Below are positions 1 through 5,294 of a DNA stretch of 5,294 nt, piece after piece. Positions within the stretch are counted from its first letter, which is position 1. Every line of letters begins with the position of its first letter. Location: NCBI GenBank assembly GCA_003242645.1, contig QGVC01000251.1, positions 1 to 5,294 on the forward strand, read 5' to 3'. Under the pieces are notes generated by a model. That model ran no database searches and had not been told where the DNA came from. It worked only from the letters and a program-made list of their open reading frames with translations. The stretch is from Pseudomonadota bacterium (GTDB lineage: Bacteria > Pseudomonadota > Alphaproteobacteria > Rhizobiales > Hyphomicrobiaceae). A program made the translations under genes and the position numbers.

Positions 1-41
1 CACCGGCTCCACGCACTCAAAATGGTCGGTAGAACGTGCAT
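1..41 (-). CDS. Possible 5' end of mannose-1-phosphate guanylyltransferase (partial, apparent frameshift)
   Basis: An ATG at 41 reads MHVLPTILSAWSR before the window ends. Members of the mannose-1-phosphate guanylyltransferase family (ManC/AlgA), like other sugar nucleotidyltransferases, start with a hydrophobic strand followed by the nucleotide-binding loop ILSGGxGTRLWP. If one base is removed near position 13, the reading becomes MHVLPTILSGGAG, a very good match to that start. A G-rich stretch (about 50-55) lies upstream of the ATG and could serve as a weak ribosome-binding site. The gene would follow the phosphomannomutase by 115 nt and would use its product, mannose-1-phosphate, with GTP to make GDP-mannose. 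Only 13 codons are visible, so this rests on one motif plus context. The extra base may be a sequencing error at a contig edge or a genuine inactivating mutation. It could also be chance. Confidence 0.33.
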   Translation of the reverse strand, partial: MHVLPTILSAWSR

Positions 42-110
42 AGGTGGGCCCCCCAGCTCTAACTCGAACTAGCCTAGCACGATCCTTAGTCCGACGGGAG
101 AGTTTAGATG

Positions 111-128
111 CTGCTCATCACAGAGCAG
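111..128 (-). other. Small hairpin downstream of phosphomannomutase
   Basis: A perfect 6-bp inverted repeat (CTGCTC and GAGCAG) surrounds a 6-nt loop. It starts about 28 nt past the phosphomannomutase stop codon. On the minus strand it is followed by CATCTAAACT and has no run of T, so it does not qualify as a standard intrinsic terminator. It could stabilise the 3' end of the transcript or be chance. Confidence 0.2.
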
Positions 129-156
129 ACTTAGCTATATTTCGAGAAAAACTTGT

Positions 157-1656
157 TCAGATCTTCTGATTGTACTCGCCCACTTCTGGCATTTTTGACA
201 GCACGCCATCGATGTCCGCGAAGATGGCGCGCATGTTTTCTTCCGAGGTCGGGCTTTCGACGACGACCACCAGCTCCGGCTTGTTGGAGGAGGCGCGGAC
301 GAGGCCCCAAGTCCCGTCCTCCAGAACCACGCGAACACCGTTCACGGTGATCAGCTCAGCGATCTTCTGTCCGGCAACAGGCGTCCCCTCAGCTTTCAAT
401 TTCTGGTAGTGCGCGACCACACGATCGACCACCTCGTACTTTTTCTCATCGGGACAGTGCGGTGACATCGTCGGCGACTGCCACGTCTTGGGCAGGGCTC
501 TCCGCAGGTCGGCGAGAGACTTGTCGGGGGCGCGATCCAGCATGTCGCAGACAGCAATCGCTGCGACGAGCCCGTCGTCATAGCCGCGGCCGAGCGGCGG
601 GTTGAAGAAGAAGTGGCCCGACTTCTCGAAGCCGACCAACGCCTTCGTCTCGAAGCTATAGCGCTTCATGTACGAGTGGCCGGTTTTCCAATAGTCAGTT
701 TGCGCGCCGTTCTGCTTCAGGACGGGATCGGTCTTAAAAAGCCCCGTCGATTTCACGTCGGCAACGAAACGCGCGTTTGGATGGATGGCCGAGATGTCTC
801 GCGCGAGCATCACGCCGACCTTGTCGGCGAAGATCTCCTCGCCTTCATTGTCGACGACACCGCAGCGGTCCCCATCGCCGTCGAAGCCGAAGGCCACATC
901 CGCCTTGTGCTGCAGCACGGCTTCCGCCATCGCGTGCAGCATCTTCATATCTTCCGGGTTTGGATTGTAGCGCGGGAAGGAGTGGTCGAGCTTCGTATCG
1001 AGCGGAATGACTTCGCAGCCAATCGCCTCCAGCACCCGCGGCGCGAAAGTCCCCGCTGTGCCGTTGCCGCAGGCCGCGACCACCCTGAGGCGCCGCTTCA
1101 GCTTCGGCCGATCAGTCAGGGCTTTTATGTAGCGTTCGGCCATATCGGGCACGAACACGTACTTGCCGCCGCCTGGCGCCTTGTACTGACCTTCGAGCAC
1201 GATCTCTTTGAGGCGAGCCATCTCGTCGGGGCCGAACGTCAGTGGCCGCTCAATGCCCATCTTGATGCCGGTCCAGCCGTTATCGTTGTGGCTGGCGGTC
1301 ACCATGGCGACGCCTTCCACGTTCAGCTCGAATTGCGCGAAATAGGCCATCGGGGAGAGAGCGAGGCCGATGTCGTAAACCTCCGCGCCCCCGGCCAGCA
1401 GGCCTGTCATCAAGGCTTGTTTCACCGAGGAGGAGTACCAGCGGTAGTCGTGGCCGACGACGAAGCGCTTCGGAACACCGCGCTCATCCGCCAGGGTCGC
1501 CAGGGCCAATCCGATGGTGTTGAGACCCATCAGGTTGATTTCGTCGGGAAACAGCCACCGCGCGTCGTACTCTCGAAAGCCCGTCGGCTTCACCAGCGGC
1601 AGCTGCTCGAACTCGGCCGTGTTGGGTTTGAGATCGGCGCGCGGGACAGGAAGCAT
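157..1656 (-). CDS. Phosphomannomutase/phosphoglucomutase (AlgC/ManB type)
   Basis: This cytoplasmic alpha-D-phosphohexomutase should interconvert mannose-6-P and mannose-1-P, and probably glucose-6-P and glucose-1-P. It would feed GDP-mannose and UDP-glucose for surface polysaccharides. The four family signatures appear in order. They are the catalytic phosphoserine loop TASHN (residues 120-124, Ser122), the Mg2+ loop FDGDGDR (258-264), the sugar-recognition loop GFEKSGH (342-348), and the C-terminal phosphate-binding loop RASSNKPEL (454-462). At 499 aa it is longer than the 463-aa Pseudomonas AlgC, partly from an N-terminal extension of about 25 residues before FREYDARW. ATG 1656 is chosen because AGGGTG (1663-1668) lies 6 nt upstream. 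GTG 1665 and ATG 1662 are also in frame but lack a spaced ribosome-binding site. The loop variants GFEKSGH (usually GEMSGH) and RASSNKP (usually RASNTxP) suggest an alphaproteobacterial subgroup. Substrate preference cannot be read from the sequence. The family call is near certain. Confidence 0.96.
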   Translation of the reverse strand: MLPVPRADLKPNTAEFEQLPLVKPTGFREYDARWLFPDEINLMGLNTIGLALATLADERGVPKRFVVGHDYRWYSSSVKQALMTGLLAGGAEVYDIGLALSPMAYFAQFELNVEGVAMVTASHNDNGWTGIKMGIERPLTFGPDEMARLKEIVLEGQYKAPGGGKYVFVPDMAERYIKALTDRPKLKRRLRVVAACGNGTAGTFAPRVLEAIGCEVIPLDTKLDHSFPRYNPNPEDMKMLHAMAEAVLQHKADVAFGFDGDGDRCGVVDNEGEEIFADKVGVMLARDISAIHPNARFVADVKSTGLFKTDPVLKQNGAQTDYWKTGHSYMKRYSFETKALVGFEKSGHFFFNPPLGRGYDDGLVAAIAVCDMLDRAPDKSLADLRRALPKTWQSPTMSPHCPDEKKYEVVDRVVAHYQKLKAEGTPVAGQKIAELITVNGVRVVLEDGTWGLVRASSNKPELVVVVESPTSEENMRAIFADIDGVLSKMPEVGEYNQKI

Positions 1657-1662
1657 CGTCAT

Positions 1663-1668
1663 CACCCT
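1663..1668 (-). promoter_or_regulatory. Ribosome-binding site deciding the phosphomannomutase start
   Basis: AGGGTG lies 6 nt before ATG 1656. It overlaps the alternative start GTG at 1665 and directly abuts ATG 1662. This favours the third of three clustered in-frame starts. Confidence 0.5.
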
Positions 1669-1704
1669 ATTTGTTCTGTGGCTGATGTGGACAGACGCGA
1701 GGGC

Positions 1705-1716
1705 GCGGAATTCCGC
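1705..1716. repeat. 12-bp perfect palindrome in the protease-phosphomannomutase gap
   Basis: GCGGAATTCCGC is a perfect palindrome about 50 nt upstream of the phosphomannomutase start, in the 127-nt gap. The position suits an operator or other protein-binding site. However, about one 12-bp palindrome is expected by chance in 5 kb, so the site is only suggestive. Confidence 0.25.
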
Positions 1717-1783
1717 TCCGAACTAGTGAGCCGCCATCAAGCGCGGATTGTAGGCAAGCCCAAGGCTGAGGTCGGAGCGAGTT

Positions 1784-2347
1784 CTATTTCTGGAGGATCA
1801 GAACGCCACCCCGCATTTCGGCGCGGCTGAGCCGACCGATGAACGTCATGCCGAGCAGAGTGGTTCCGAGCCTCCCAGGCTCGCTGACCGCAGCCTCGAT
1901 GTTATATAGGGTGATCTCGCCGATTTTGATGCTCTCGAGCAAAATGGGGGCGACCTTCGCGATCCCGTTCGCCGTTTGCACACGTTTGGTGAAGTCGCCG
2001 GGGCTCACCCGCACGCCGACGCGCTCGGCATCCTCGTGACTCAAGGCGACAATCGAGGCGCCAGTATCGATCAGCACCGAAACGGGGTGGCCGTTGATCA
2101 GGGCCGTGGCGGTGAAATGGCCATCCTCGCCGGGTTCGAGTGTGACTTGCCCGGGGTTGTGGTTGTCGTCGGGTTCCTGTTGTTTAGCGGCCTGTTGCAG
2201 CCGCGAGGCCACATTGTGGTCGAGGGCTTGCGAAAATCCCGCCTTCAGCTCGTCAAACCAGACGAACGTGACGATGCCGACTGCGGAGACGGCCAACCAT
2301 TTCCCAGCCTCGCCGAGCGCAACTCTCACACCGGACGACAGACGCAT
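1784..2347 (-). CDS. Membrane-anchored retropepsin-like aspartic protease, TIGR02281 family (single TM)
   Basis: This 187-aa protein belongs to the clan AA (retroviral-type) aspartic proteases. The active-site motif is LIDTGAS, with catalytic Asp94. It is preceded by the family's GHF and INGHPV strands and followed by QTANG (about 124-128) and SEPGR...LLGMTFIGRLSR near the C-terminus. One hydrophobic segment (about 16-32) follows a basic N-terminus, so the protease domain is predicted to be periplasmic. Between them is a hydrophilic, Gln/Asp/Asn-rich linker (about 50-68). A single DTG motif means it must dimerise to be active, as retropepsins do. An in-frame TGA at 2351-2353 leaves only GTG 2350 or ATG 2347 as starts. 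ATG 2347 is preferred because GGGGA (2356-2360) lies 8 nt upstream. Caulobacter PerP, which processes the polarity factor PodJ in the periplasm, belongs to this general family. No substrate can be assigned here. Confidence 0.93.
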   Translation of the reverse strand: MRLSSGVRVALGEAGKWLAVSAVGIVTFVWFDELKAGFSQALDHNVASRLQQAAKQQEPDDNHNPGQVTLEPGEDGHFTATALINGHPVSVLIDTGASIVALSHEDAERVGVRVSPGDFTKRVQTANGIAKVAPILLESIKIGEITLYNIEAAVSEPGRLGTTLLGMTFIGRLSRAEMRGGVLILQK

Positions 2348-2401
2348 CACTCAAGTCCCCAGGCGCTGCGACGCCCGCGGTTTCAGACCGTTAAGTCTTT
2401 G

Positions 2402-3106
2402 CTAGCTGCGGAGCGTCAGGAACTCTCCTGAGAACTCATAGGAGCGCAGTCGTCTTAAGAAGTTCATACCAAGTAGGCTCTCGTTGAGCACACCTGGTTT
2501 GGCCACAAGAGCATCAACCCCTTCGACCTGGATGGGGCCCACCGAAACATTGCGCAGTCTGACGGCAGCGGCATAGGCGGTGCCATTGGCCGTCTGCACG
2601 GGCACCGTGTAGTTGAGCCGGTCGACATCGATGCCGGCGAGCCGCGCGTCTGCCGTCCTCAGCACAATCGTAGACGCGCCGGTATCGACCAGCATCGTGA
2701 CCGGCGCACCGTTCACCTGCATGCGGATCGAGAAATGCCCATCAGGACGGCGGCGCACACGAACGGCCCGTTCGCCGCGTTCGTCGCTGCCGTAGACGAC
2801 AGTTTCCCCAGGGGGCAGCAACTCGCCCTTGATACGCTGGGCCAGGTAAGTGACCTCCTCACGGAAGCTGTACACGACGACAAGGGCGAAGGCGATCAGC
2901 GCCCAGACCGCGAAATCCTTGAACGCCTGGCCGATGCGGCCCCTGTAGGAGCTGGCCAGGAAGGTGAAGAAGTAGATGAGCAGCGCTGCGCCTGCCACCA
3001 AGCTCGCGAAGCTCGCCGGATCGAGACCTGCGATCGTCCCCTGATCCTCGCCGACGAAGAGGATGAGCCCACCGGCCGCCAGCAGCAGAAGCAAGATCCA
3101 CAGCAT
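2402..3106 (-). CDS. Membrane-anchored retropepsin-like aspartic protease, TIGR02281 family (three TM)
   Basis: This 234-aa protein has a C-terminal clan AA aspartic protease domain (about 120-234). The active site is LVDTGAS (Asp141), followed by QTANGT (171-176) and LLGMNFLRRL (211-220), the same block order as its downstream paralogue. The N-terminal half is mostly membrane: hydrophobic segments at about 2-18, 33-51 and 66-80. The first loop is acidic (GEDQG) and the second basic (RGRIGQAFK). By the positive-inside rule the N-terminus is cytoplasmic and the protease domain periplasmic. An in-frame TGA two codons upstream (3110-3112) makes ATG 3106 the first possible start, although the ribosome-binding site GGTGAG is unusually close. 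The gene is 54 nt upstream of its paralogue and probably co-transcribed with it, which suggests tandem duplication followed by divergence. The substrate is unknown. Confidence 0.93.
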   Translation of the reverse strand: MLWILLLLLAAGGLILFVGEDQGTIAGLDPASFASLVAGAALLIYFFTFLASSYRGRIGQAFKDFAVWALIAFALVVVYSFREEVTYLAQRIKGELLPPGETVVYGSDERGERAVRVRRRPDGHFSIRMQVNGAPVTMLVDTGASTIVLRTADARLAGIDVDRLNYTVPVQTANGTAYAAAVRLRNVSVGPIQVEGVDALVAKPGVLNESLLGMNFLRRLRSYEFSGEFLTLRS

Positions 3107-3349
3107 GGCTCACCGCGCTTTCTGTCTCGCAAAGATCAGGGGTGCCTCTGGTGGGCGTGGTCGATGCTCCCCGGGTCCCACCCGCAAAGGATTCTGCCCG
3201 CGCGCAAGGATTGAATTCAGATCCCCGTGCGCCCTGAGGGTGTCGTCGGTCTCACGTGGCTTCAGTCGAGCGCGCTGCAACAGCGGTCATCCCATCAGAC
3301 TGAGTCAGGAAAAATCTAGGGGGCCGATCATGCAGGCGCAATGCTGGTG
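3107..3349. other. Non-coding gap upstream of the protease pair
   Basis: This 243-nt gap separates the thioredoxin stop from the first protease start. It must contain the protease promoter unless the transcript reads through from dusA. I see no convincing -35/-10 pair, no clear intrinsic terminator, no tRNA and no small gene with a credible ribosome-binding site. A TTTTT run on the minus strand (3310-3314) is not preceded by a stable stem. Confidence 0.5.
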
Positions 3350-3961
3350 TTACCCGCCCCGCTGGTTGTACCGCTCGATGTGGAAACGCTGGAAATTCGG
3401 ATCCTTCTTGTAGGTCTTCGTTCGGATCCAGACGAACATGTCGTAGAAGGTGCCGGGCCCCATGCCGAGATGCATGCGGGCAACCTCGAGGTCCTTGCCC
3501 CAGGTGGCGTCCGGCGGCAGCTCATCCTTGAAGAAAACGACCGTCGGTGTGAAAAGGATGCCCCAGCGCTCGGCCAGCTTCTTCTCCGGCAACACCGTGC
3601 CGTCGAAGTCGGTGACCTCGCGCGAGCCCCACAGATCGAGCTGCACGACGTGGAAGTTCTCCCGCACGTAGTCGTTGATGTACTTCAGCGCGAGGACCTC
3701 CTTGTGCATCTTGGCGCAGTAGATGCACCCGCGCTGCTCGAAGAACACGGCGAACCGCTTGCCGGCGGCCTTGGCCTCTGCGTGGTCCTCCCTGAGATTG
3801 AGGAATGATTGGACGAACCAGTCCTGATGATAGAGGCCGTCCTCGCCCAGCTTCGGCACGACGCGCGGCTCTTCTGGTCCGGATGGCGGAGGCAGCGGTT
3901 CAGCGGCCGCTGCGGGACCAACAAGGACGAGCATCAGCACTGCTGTCAGCAGAAAGCGCAT
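3350..3961 (-). CDS. Secreted SoxW-like thioredoxin-family protein
   Basis: This 203-aa periplasmic thioredoxin-fold protein is probably a thiol-disulfide reductase. A signal peptide is clear: MRF, a hydrophobic core (about 4-16), then PAAAA with cleavage likely after residue 20. The domain holds the redox motif CIYC (Cys79-Cys82, in EQRGCIYCAKMH) and the cis-proline loop FTPT (Pro139), followed by VVFF. This arrangement resembles the SoxW-type thioredoxins (COG2143) more than classical TrxA, which has CGPC. The protein ends in a charged tail rich in Lys/Arg. ATG 3961 is chosen because it is followed by the signal peptide and preceded by GGAGGAG. The same frame stays open upstream across the exporter gene, but that extension would add a nonsense N-terminus. 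The gene starts 26 nt after the exporter stop, so the two are likely co-transcribed. Its reductant and substrates are not visible. No other sox genes are present here. Confidence 0.88.
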   Translation of the reverse strand: MRFLLTAVLMLVLVGPAAAAEPLPPPSGPEEPRVVPKLGEDGLYHQDWFVQSFLNLREDHAEAKAAGKRFAVFFEQRGCIYCAKMHKEVLALKYINDYVRENFHVVQLDLWGSREVTDFDGTVLPEKKLAERWGILFTPTVVFFKDELPPDATWGKDLEVARMHLGMGPGTFYDMFVWIRTKTYKKDPNFQRFHIERYNQRGG

Positions 3962-3965
3962 GGGG

Positions 3966-3972
3966 CTCCTCC
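3966..3972 (-). promoter_or_regulatory. Strong Shine-Dalgarno site of the thioredoxin gene
   Basis: GGAGGAG lies 4 nt before ATG 3961, the strongest ribosome-binding site in the window. It fixes the thioredoxin start inside a much longer open frame. Confidence 0.75.
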
Positions 3973-3987
3973 GCAATAGAGGTCCGG

Positions 3988-4821
3988 TCAAGCGAGCAGC
4001 AGGTCGAGCGCGTAACGTAACGCAAGAGCGGACATAAAGCAGCCGAAGGCCACCTCCAGCTTGCGGCGCGAGAAGTGATGGGCGAGCCGGGCACCCAGCG
4101 GCGCGGCGAAAACGCTGGCGGGGATGATGACGGCCGCGCCGATCAGGTTGACGTATCCCAGCGAGCCGATCGGCAGGGTCGATGCACCCCAGCCTGCGAT
4201 CATGAAGCCAATGGCTCCTGGGATGGAGACCAGCGGACCAAAGCCGGCTGATGTGCCGACCGCCTGATGGATAGGCCGGCCATACAGCATCATGAGCATC
4301 GTCATGAACGCGCCACCACCGATGCTCAGCAGGCCGCAGAGCACGCCCACGAAGACGCCGTAAAGCTCGACGAAGCGGCTTTTCGGAATATCCTTTCCGA
4401 GCCGCCAGTCGTCCCGTCCCCAGAACAGCTTCGCTGCAAGGGTCGAGGCGAAGACGACCCAAACCCACTTCAGAACCGTGCTCACACTGACGCTGGCGAT
4501 CAGCGCCCCTCCAGCCACCCCGAGGACGACAGGAGCGGCCATTCGCTTCAGAAACCCAATGTCCACACTGCCGCGGGCGCGGTGTGCCAGGAAGGACTGC
4601 AGCGTCGTGGGGATCATGACCGCGAGCGACGTGCCCACGGCCATGTGCATGCGGATTGCTGGATCGATGTCCAGCACCCGCCAGACCTCGTAGAGAATCG
4701 GCACCGTGATGGCGCCGCCGCCAATCCCGAAAAGGCCCGCTAGAAAGCCCGAAACAAGACCACCGGCACCGAGCGCCAGGATCAAAAGCGCCACAGCGCC
4801 GGCCGAAATCTCCATGTCCAT
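3988..4821 (-). CDS. TauE/SafE-family sulfite/organosulfonate exporter-like membrane protein
   Basis: This 277-aa inner-membrane protein shows the two-fold internal repeat of the TauE/SafE (DUF81) family. GxxxGIGGG (GIGGG 32-36) and HMAVGTS (59-65) in the first half are repeated as SIGGG (166-170) and HQAVGTS (185-191) in the second. About eight hydrophobic segments are visible, for example 8-30, 96-113, 117-133, 154-180, 193-212 and 222-242. Characterised family members are linked to export of sulfite, sulfoacetate or other sulfur anions. The actual substrate here is unknown. The length is normal for the family. ATG 4821 is preceded by AGGA (4830-4833) with an 8-nt spacer; ATG 4815 is an in-frame alternative. 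The gene starts 10 nt after dusA and is followed by a secreted thioredoxin, which hints at a periplasmic sulfur or redox role. Confidence 0.93.
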   Translation of the reverse strand: MDMEISAGAVALLILALGAGGLVSGFLAGLFGIGGGAITVPILYEVWRVLDIDPAIRMHMAVGTSLAVMIPTTLQSFLAHRARGSVDIGFLKRMAAPVVLGVAGGALIASVSVSTVLKWVWVVFASTLAAKLFWGRDDWRLGKDIPKSRFVELYGVFVGVLCGLLSIGGGAFMTMLMMLYGRPIHQAVGTSAGFGPLVSIPGAIGFMIAGWGASTLPIGSLGYVNLIGAAVIIPASVFAAPLGARLAHHFSRRKLEVAFGCFMSALALRYALDLLLA

Positions 4822-4828
4822 GCGATTG

Positions 4829-4834
4829 ATCCTA
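4829..4834 (-). promoter_or_regulatory. Ribosome-binding site overlapping the dusA stop codon
   Basis: TAGGAT contains both the dusA stop TAG (4832-4834) and the AGGA that should recruit ribosomes to the exporter ATG 8 nt further on. The overlap implies translational coupling of the exporter to dusA. Confidence 0.6.
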
Positions 4835-5293
4835 TGCAGCCACTCTCTTCAGGGAGGCTGCACGTTCGACAATAGCAAGCGCCTCGAGCAGAGGCTCTAC
4901 ATCGGCTTTTTCGTGCAGGCCGCTGAGCTGCCTACGGAAGAGCCGGCCCCCCGGCTCCCCATGATAGAGGCCGAGGATGTGTCGCGTCACGTTGTTCAGC
5001 CTACCTCCGCGGGCGAGGTGGCGCTCGATGTAGGGAATAAGCCGCTCGATGACCTCTCGCCGGGTGGCCGGCCGAGCCTGTGAGCCGAAGATTCGGCGGT
5101 CGACCTCCGCCAGCAGATAGGGGGTCTGATAGGCCGCGCGCCCCAACATCACGCCGTCGACCCGGGCCAGATGCTCCTCAGCCTCGTCCAGGGAGCGAAT
5201 GCCGCCGTTGATGATGATCCTCAGTTCGGGGTGCGCCGCCTTCAGGCGATAGACACGCTCGTAGTTGAGCGGTGGAACGTCGCGGTTCTCCTT
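4832..5293 (-). CDS. dusA: tRNA-dihydrouridine synthase A, C-terminal part (partial)
   Basis: The visible 153 residues form the C-terminal half of a flavin-dependent tRNA-dihydrouridine synthase. DusA reduces uridines in the D-loop of tRNA (U20/U20a in E. coli) using FMN and NADPH. The fragment opens with KENRDVPPLNYERVY, the DusA-specific segment after the FMN barrel strands. It continues with IINGGI (27-32) and GVMLGRAAYQTP (47-58), which bind FMN phosphate, and RHILGLYHGEPG (104-115) in the C-terminal helical tRNA-binding domain. The NGGI and KENR signatures separate it from DusB and DusC. The 5' part, including the catalytic cysteine loop, lies beyond the right edge. The gene heads the probable dusA-exporter-thioredoxin transcript. 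Confidence 0.96.
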   Translation of the reverse strand, partial: KENRDVPPLNYERVYRLKAAHPELRIIINGGIRSLDEAEEHLARVDGVMLGRAAYQTPYLLAEVDRRIFGSQARPATRREVIERLIPYIERHLARGGRLNNVTRHILGLYHGEPGGRLFRRQLSGLHEKADVEPLLEALAIVERAASLKRVAA

Positions 5294-5294
5294 G

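Noticed and set aside
134..139. TATAGC on the minus strand as a -10 box for a gene at the left edge
   Set aside because: No -35 element lies at the right distance, and the site sits directly after the phosphomannomutase stop. AT-richness alone explains it.
1747..1752. TACAAT on the minus strand as a -10 box for phosphomannomutase
   Set aside because: No acceptable -35 hexamer lies at 16-18 nt spacing; the sequences there are CGACCT or similar.
613..1830. Open frame of 405 codons on the plus strand
   Set aside because: It lies antisense to the clearly real phosphomannomutase, has no recognisable domain or ribosome-binding site, and is rich in His, Arg and Ala, as expected of a high-GC shadow frame.
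3310..3360. Possible intrinsic terminator after the thioredoxin gene (GGGGC, GCCCC, then TTTTT on the minus strand)
   Set aside because: The two arms are only 5 bp, enclose a loop of about 31 nt, and the T run is separated from the stem by several bases.
3962..4468. Upstream extension of the thioredoxin frame to 372 codons
   Set aside because: The extra N-terminus overlaps the exporter gene in another frame and is Arg-rich without homology. The signal peptide and GGAGGAG site place the start at 3961.
4267..4743. Open frame of 158 codons on the plus strand
   Set aside because: It is antisense to the exporter gene with a low-complexity His/Asp/Arg composition, typical of a shadow frame.

Overview
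All convincing genes in this window lie on the minus strand, so the genomic order of transcription runs from the right end to the left end. High GC (roughly 60% by eye) and the protein families point to an alphaproteobacterium, most likely of the Hyphomicrobiales (Rhizobiales). The pointers are two TIGR02281-type retropepsin-like proteases and a phosphomannomutase with the variant loops GFEKSGH and RASSNKPEL. The taxonomic placement is inference from family knowledge, not a search result.

Right block (about 3350-5294): the 3' part of dusA (tRNA-dihydrouridine synthase A), a TauE/SafE-family membrane exporter, and a secreted SoxW-like thioredoxin. The gaps are only 10 and 26 nt. The exporter's Shine-Dalgarno sequence overlaps the dusA stop codon, so this looks like one transcript. 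The exporter plus periplasmic thioredoxin suggests a small module for sulfur anions or envelope redox chemistry, attached to a tRNA-modification gene.

Middle block (about 1784-3106): after a 243-nt gap with no gene come two tandem membrane-anchored aspartic proteases of the same family, 54 nt apart. The first is predicted to have three transmembrane segments and the second one. In both, the DTGAS active site is predicted to face the periplasm.

Left block (1-1656): a complete phosphomannomutase/phosphoglucomutase follows after a 127-nt gap. Downstream of it, at the extreme left edge, 41 nt read as the start of a nucleotidyltransferase. They resemble the mannose-1-phosphate guanylyltransferase signature ILSGGAG once one base is dropped. 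If real, this would be the next step to GDP-mannose, and the apparent frameshift would be an edge error or a lesion.

I see no RNA gene, CRISPR array, insertion sequence or phage gene, and no clear case for a wholly new system. The most interesting points are the possible frameshifted gene at the left edge, the tandem protease pair, and the exporter-thioredoxin pair.
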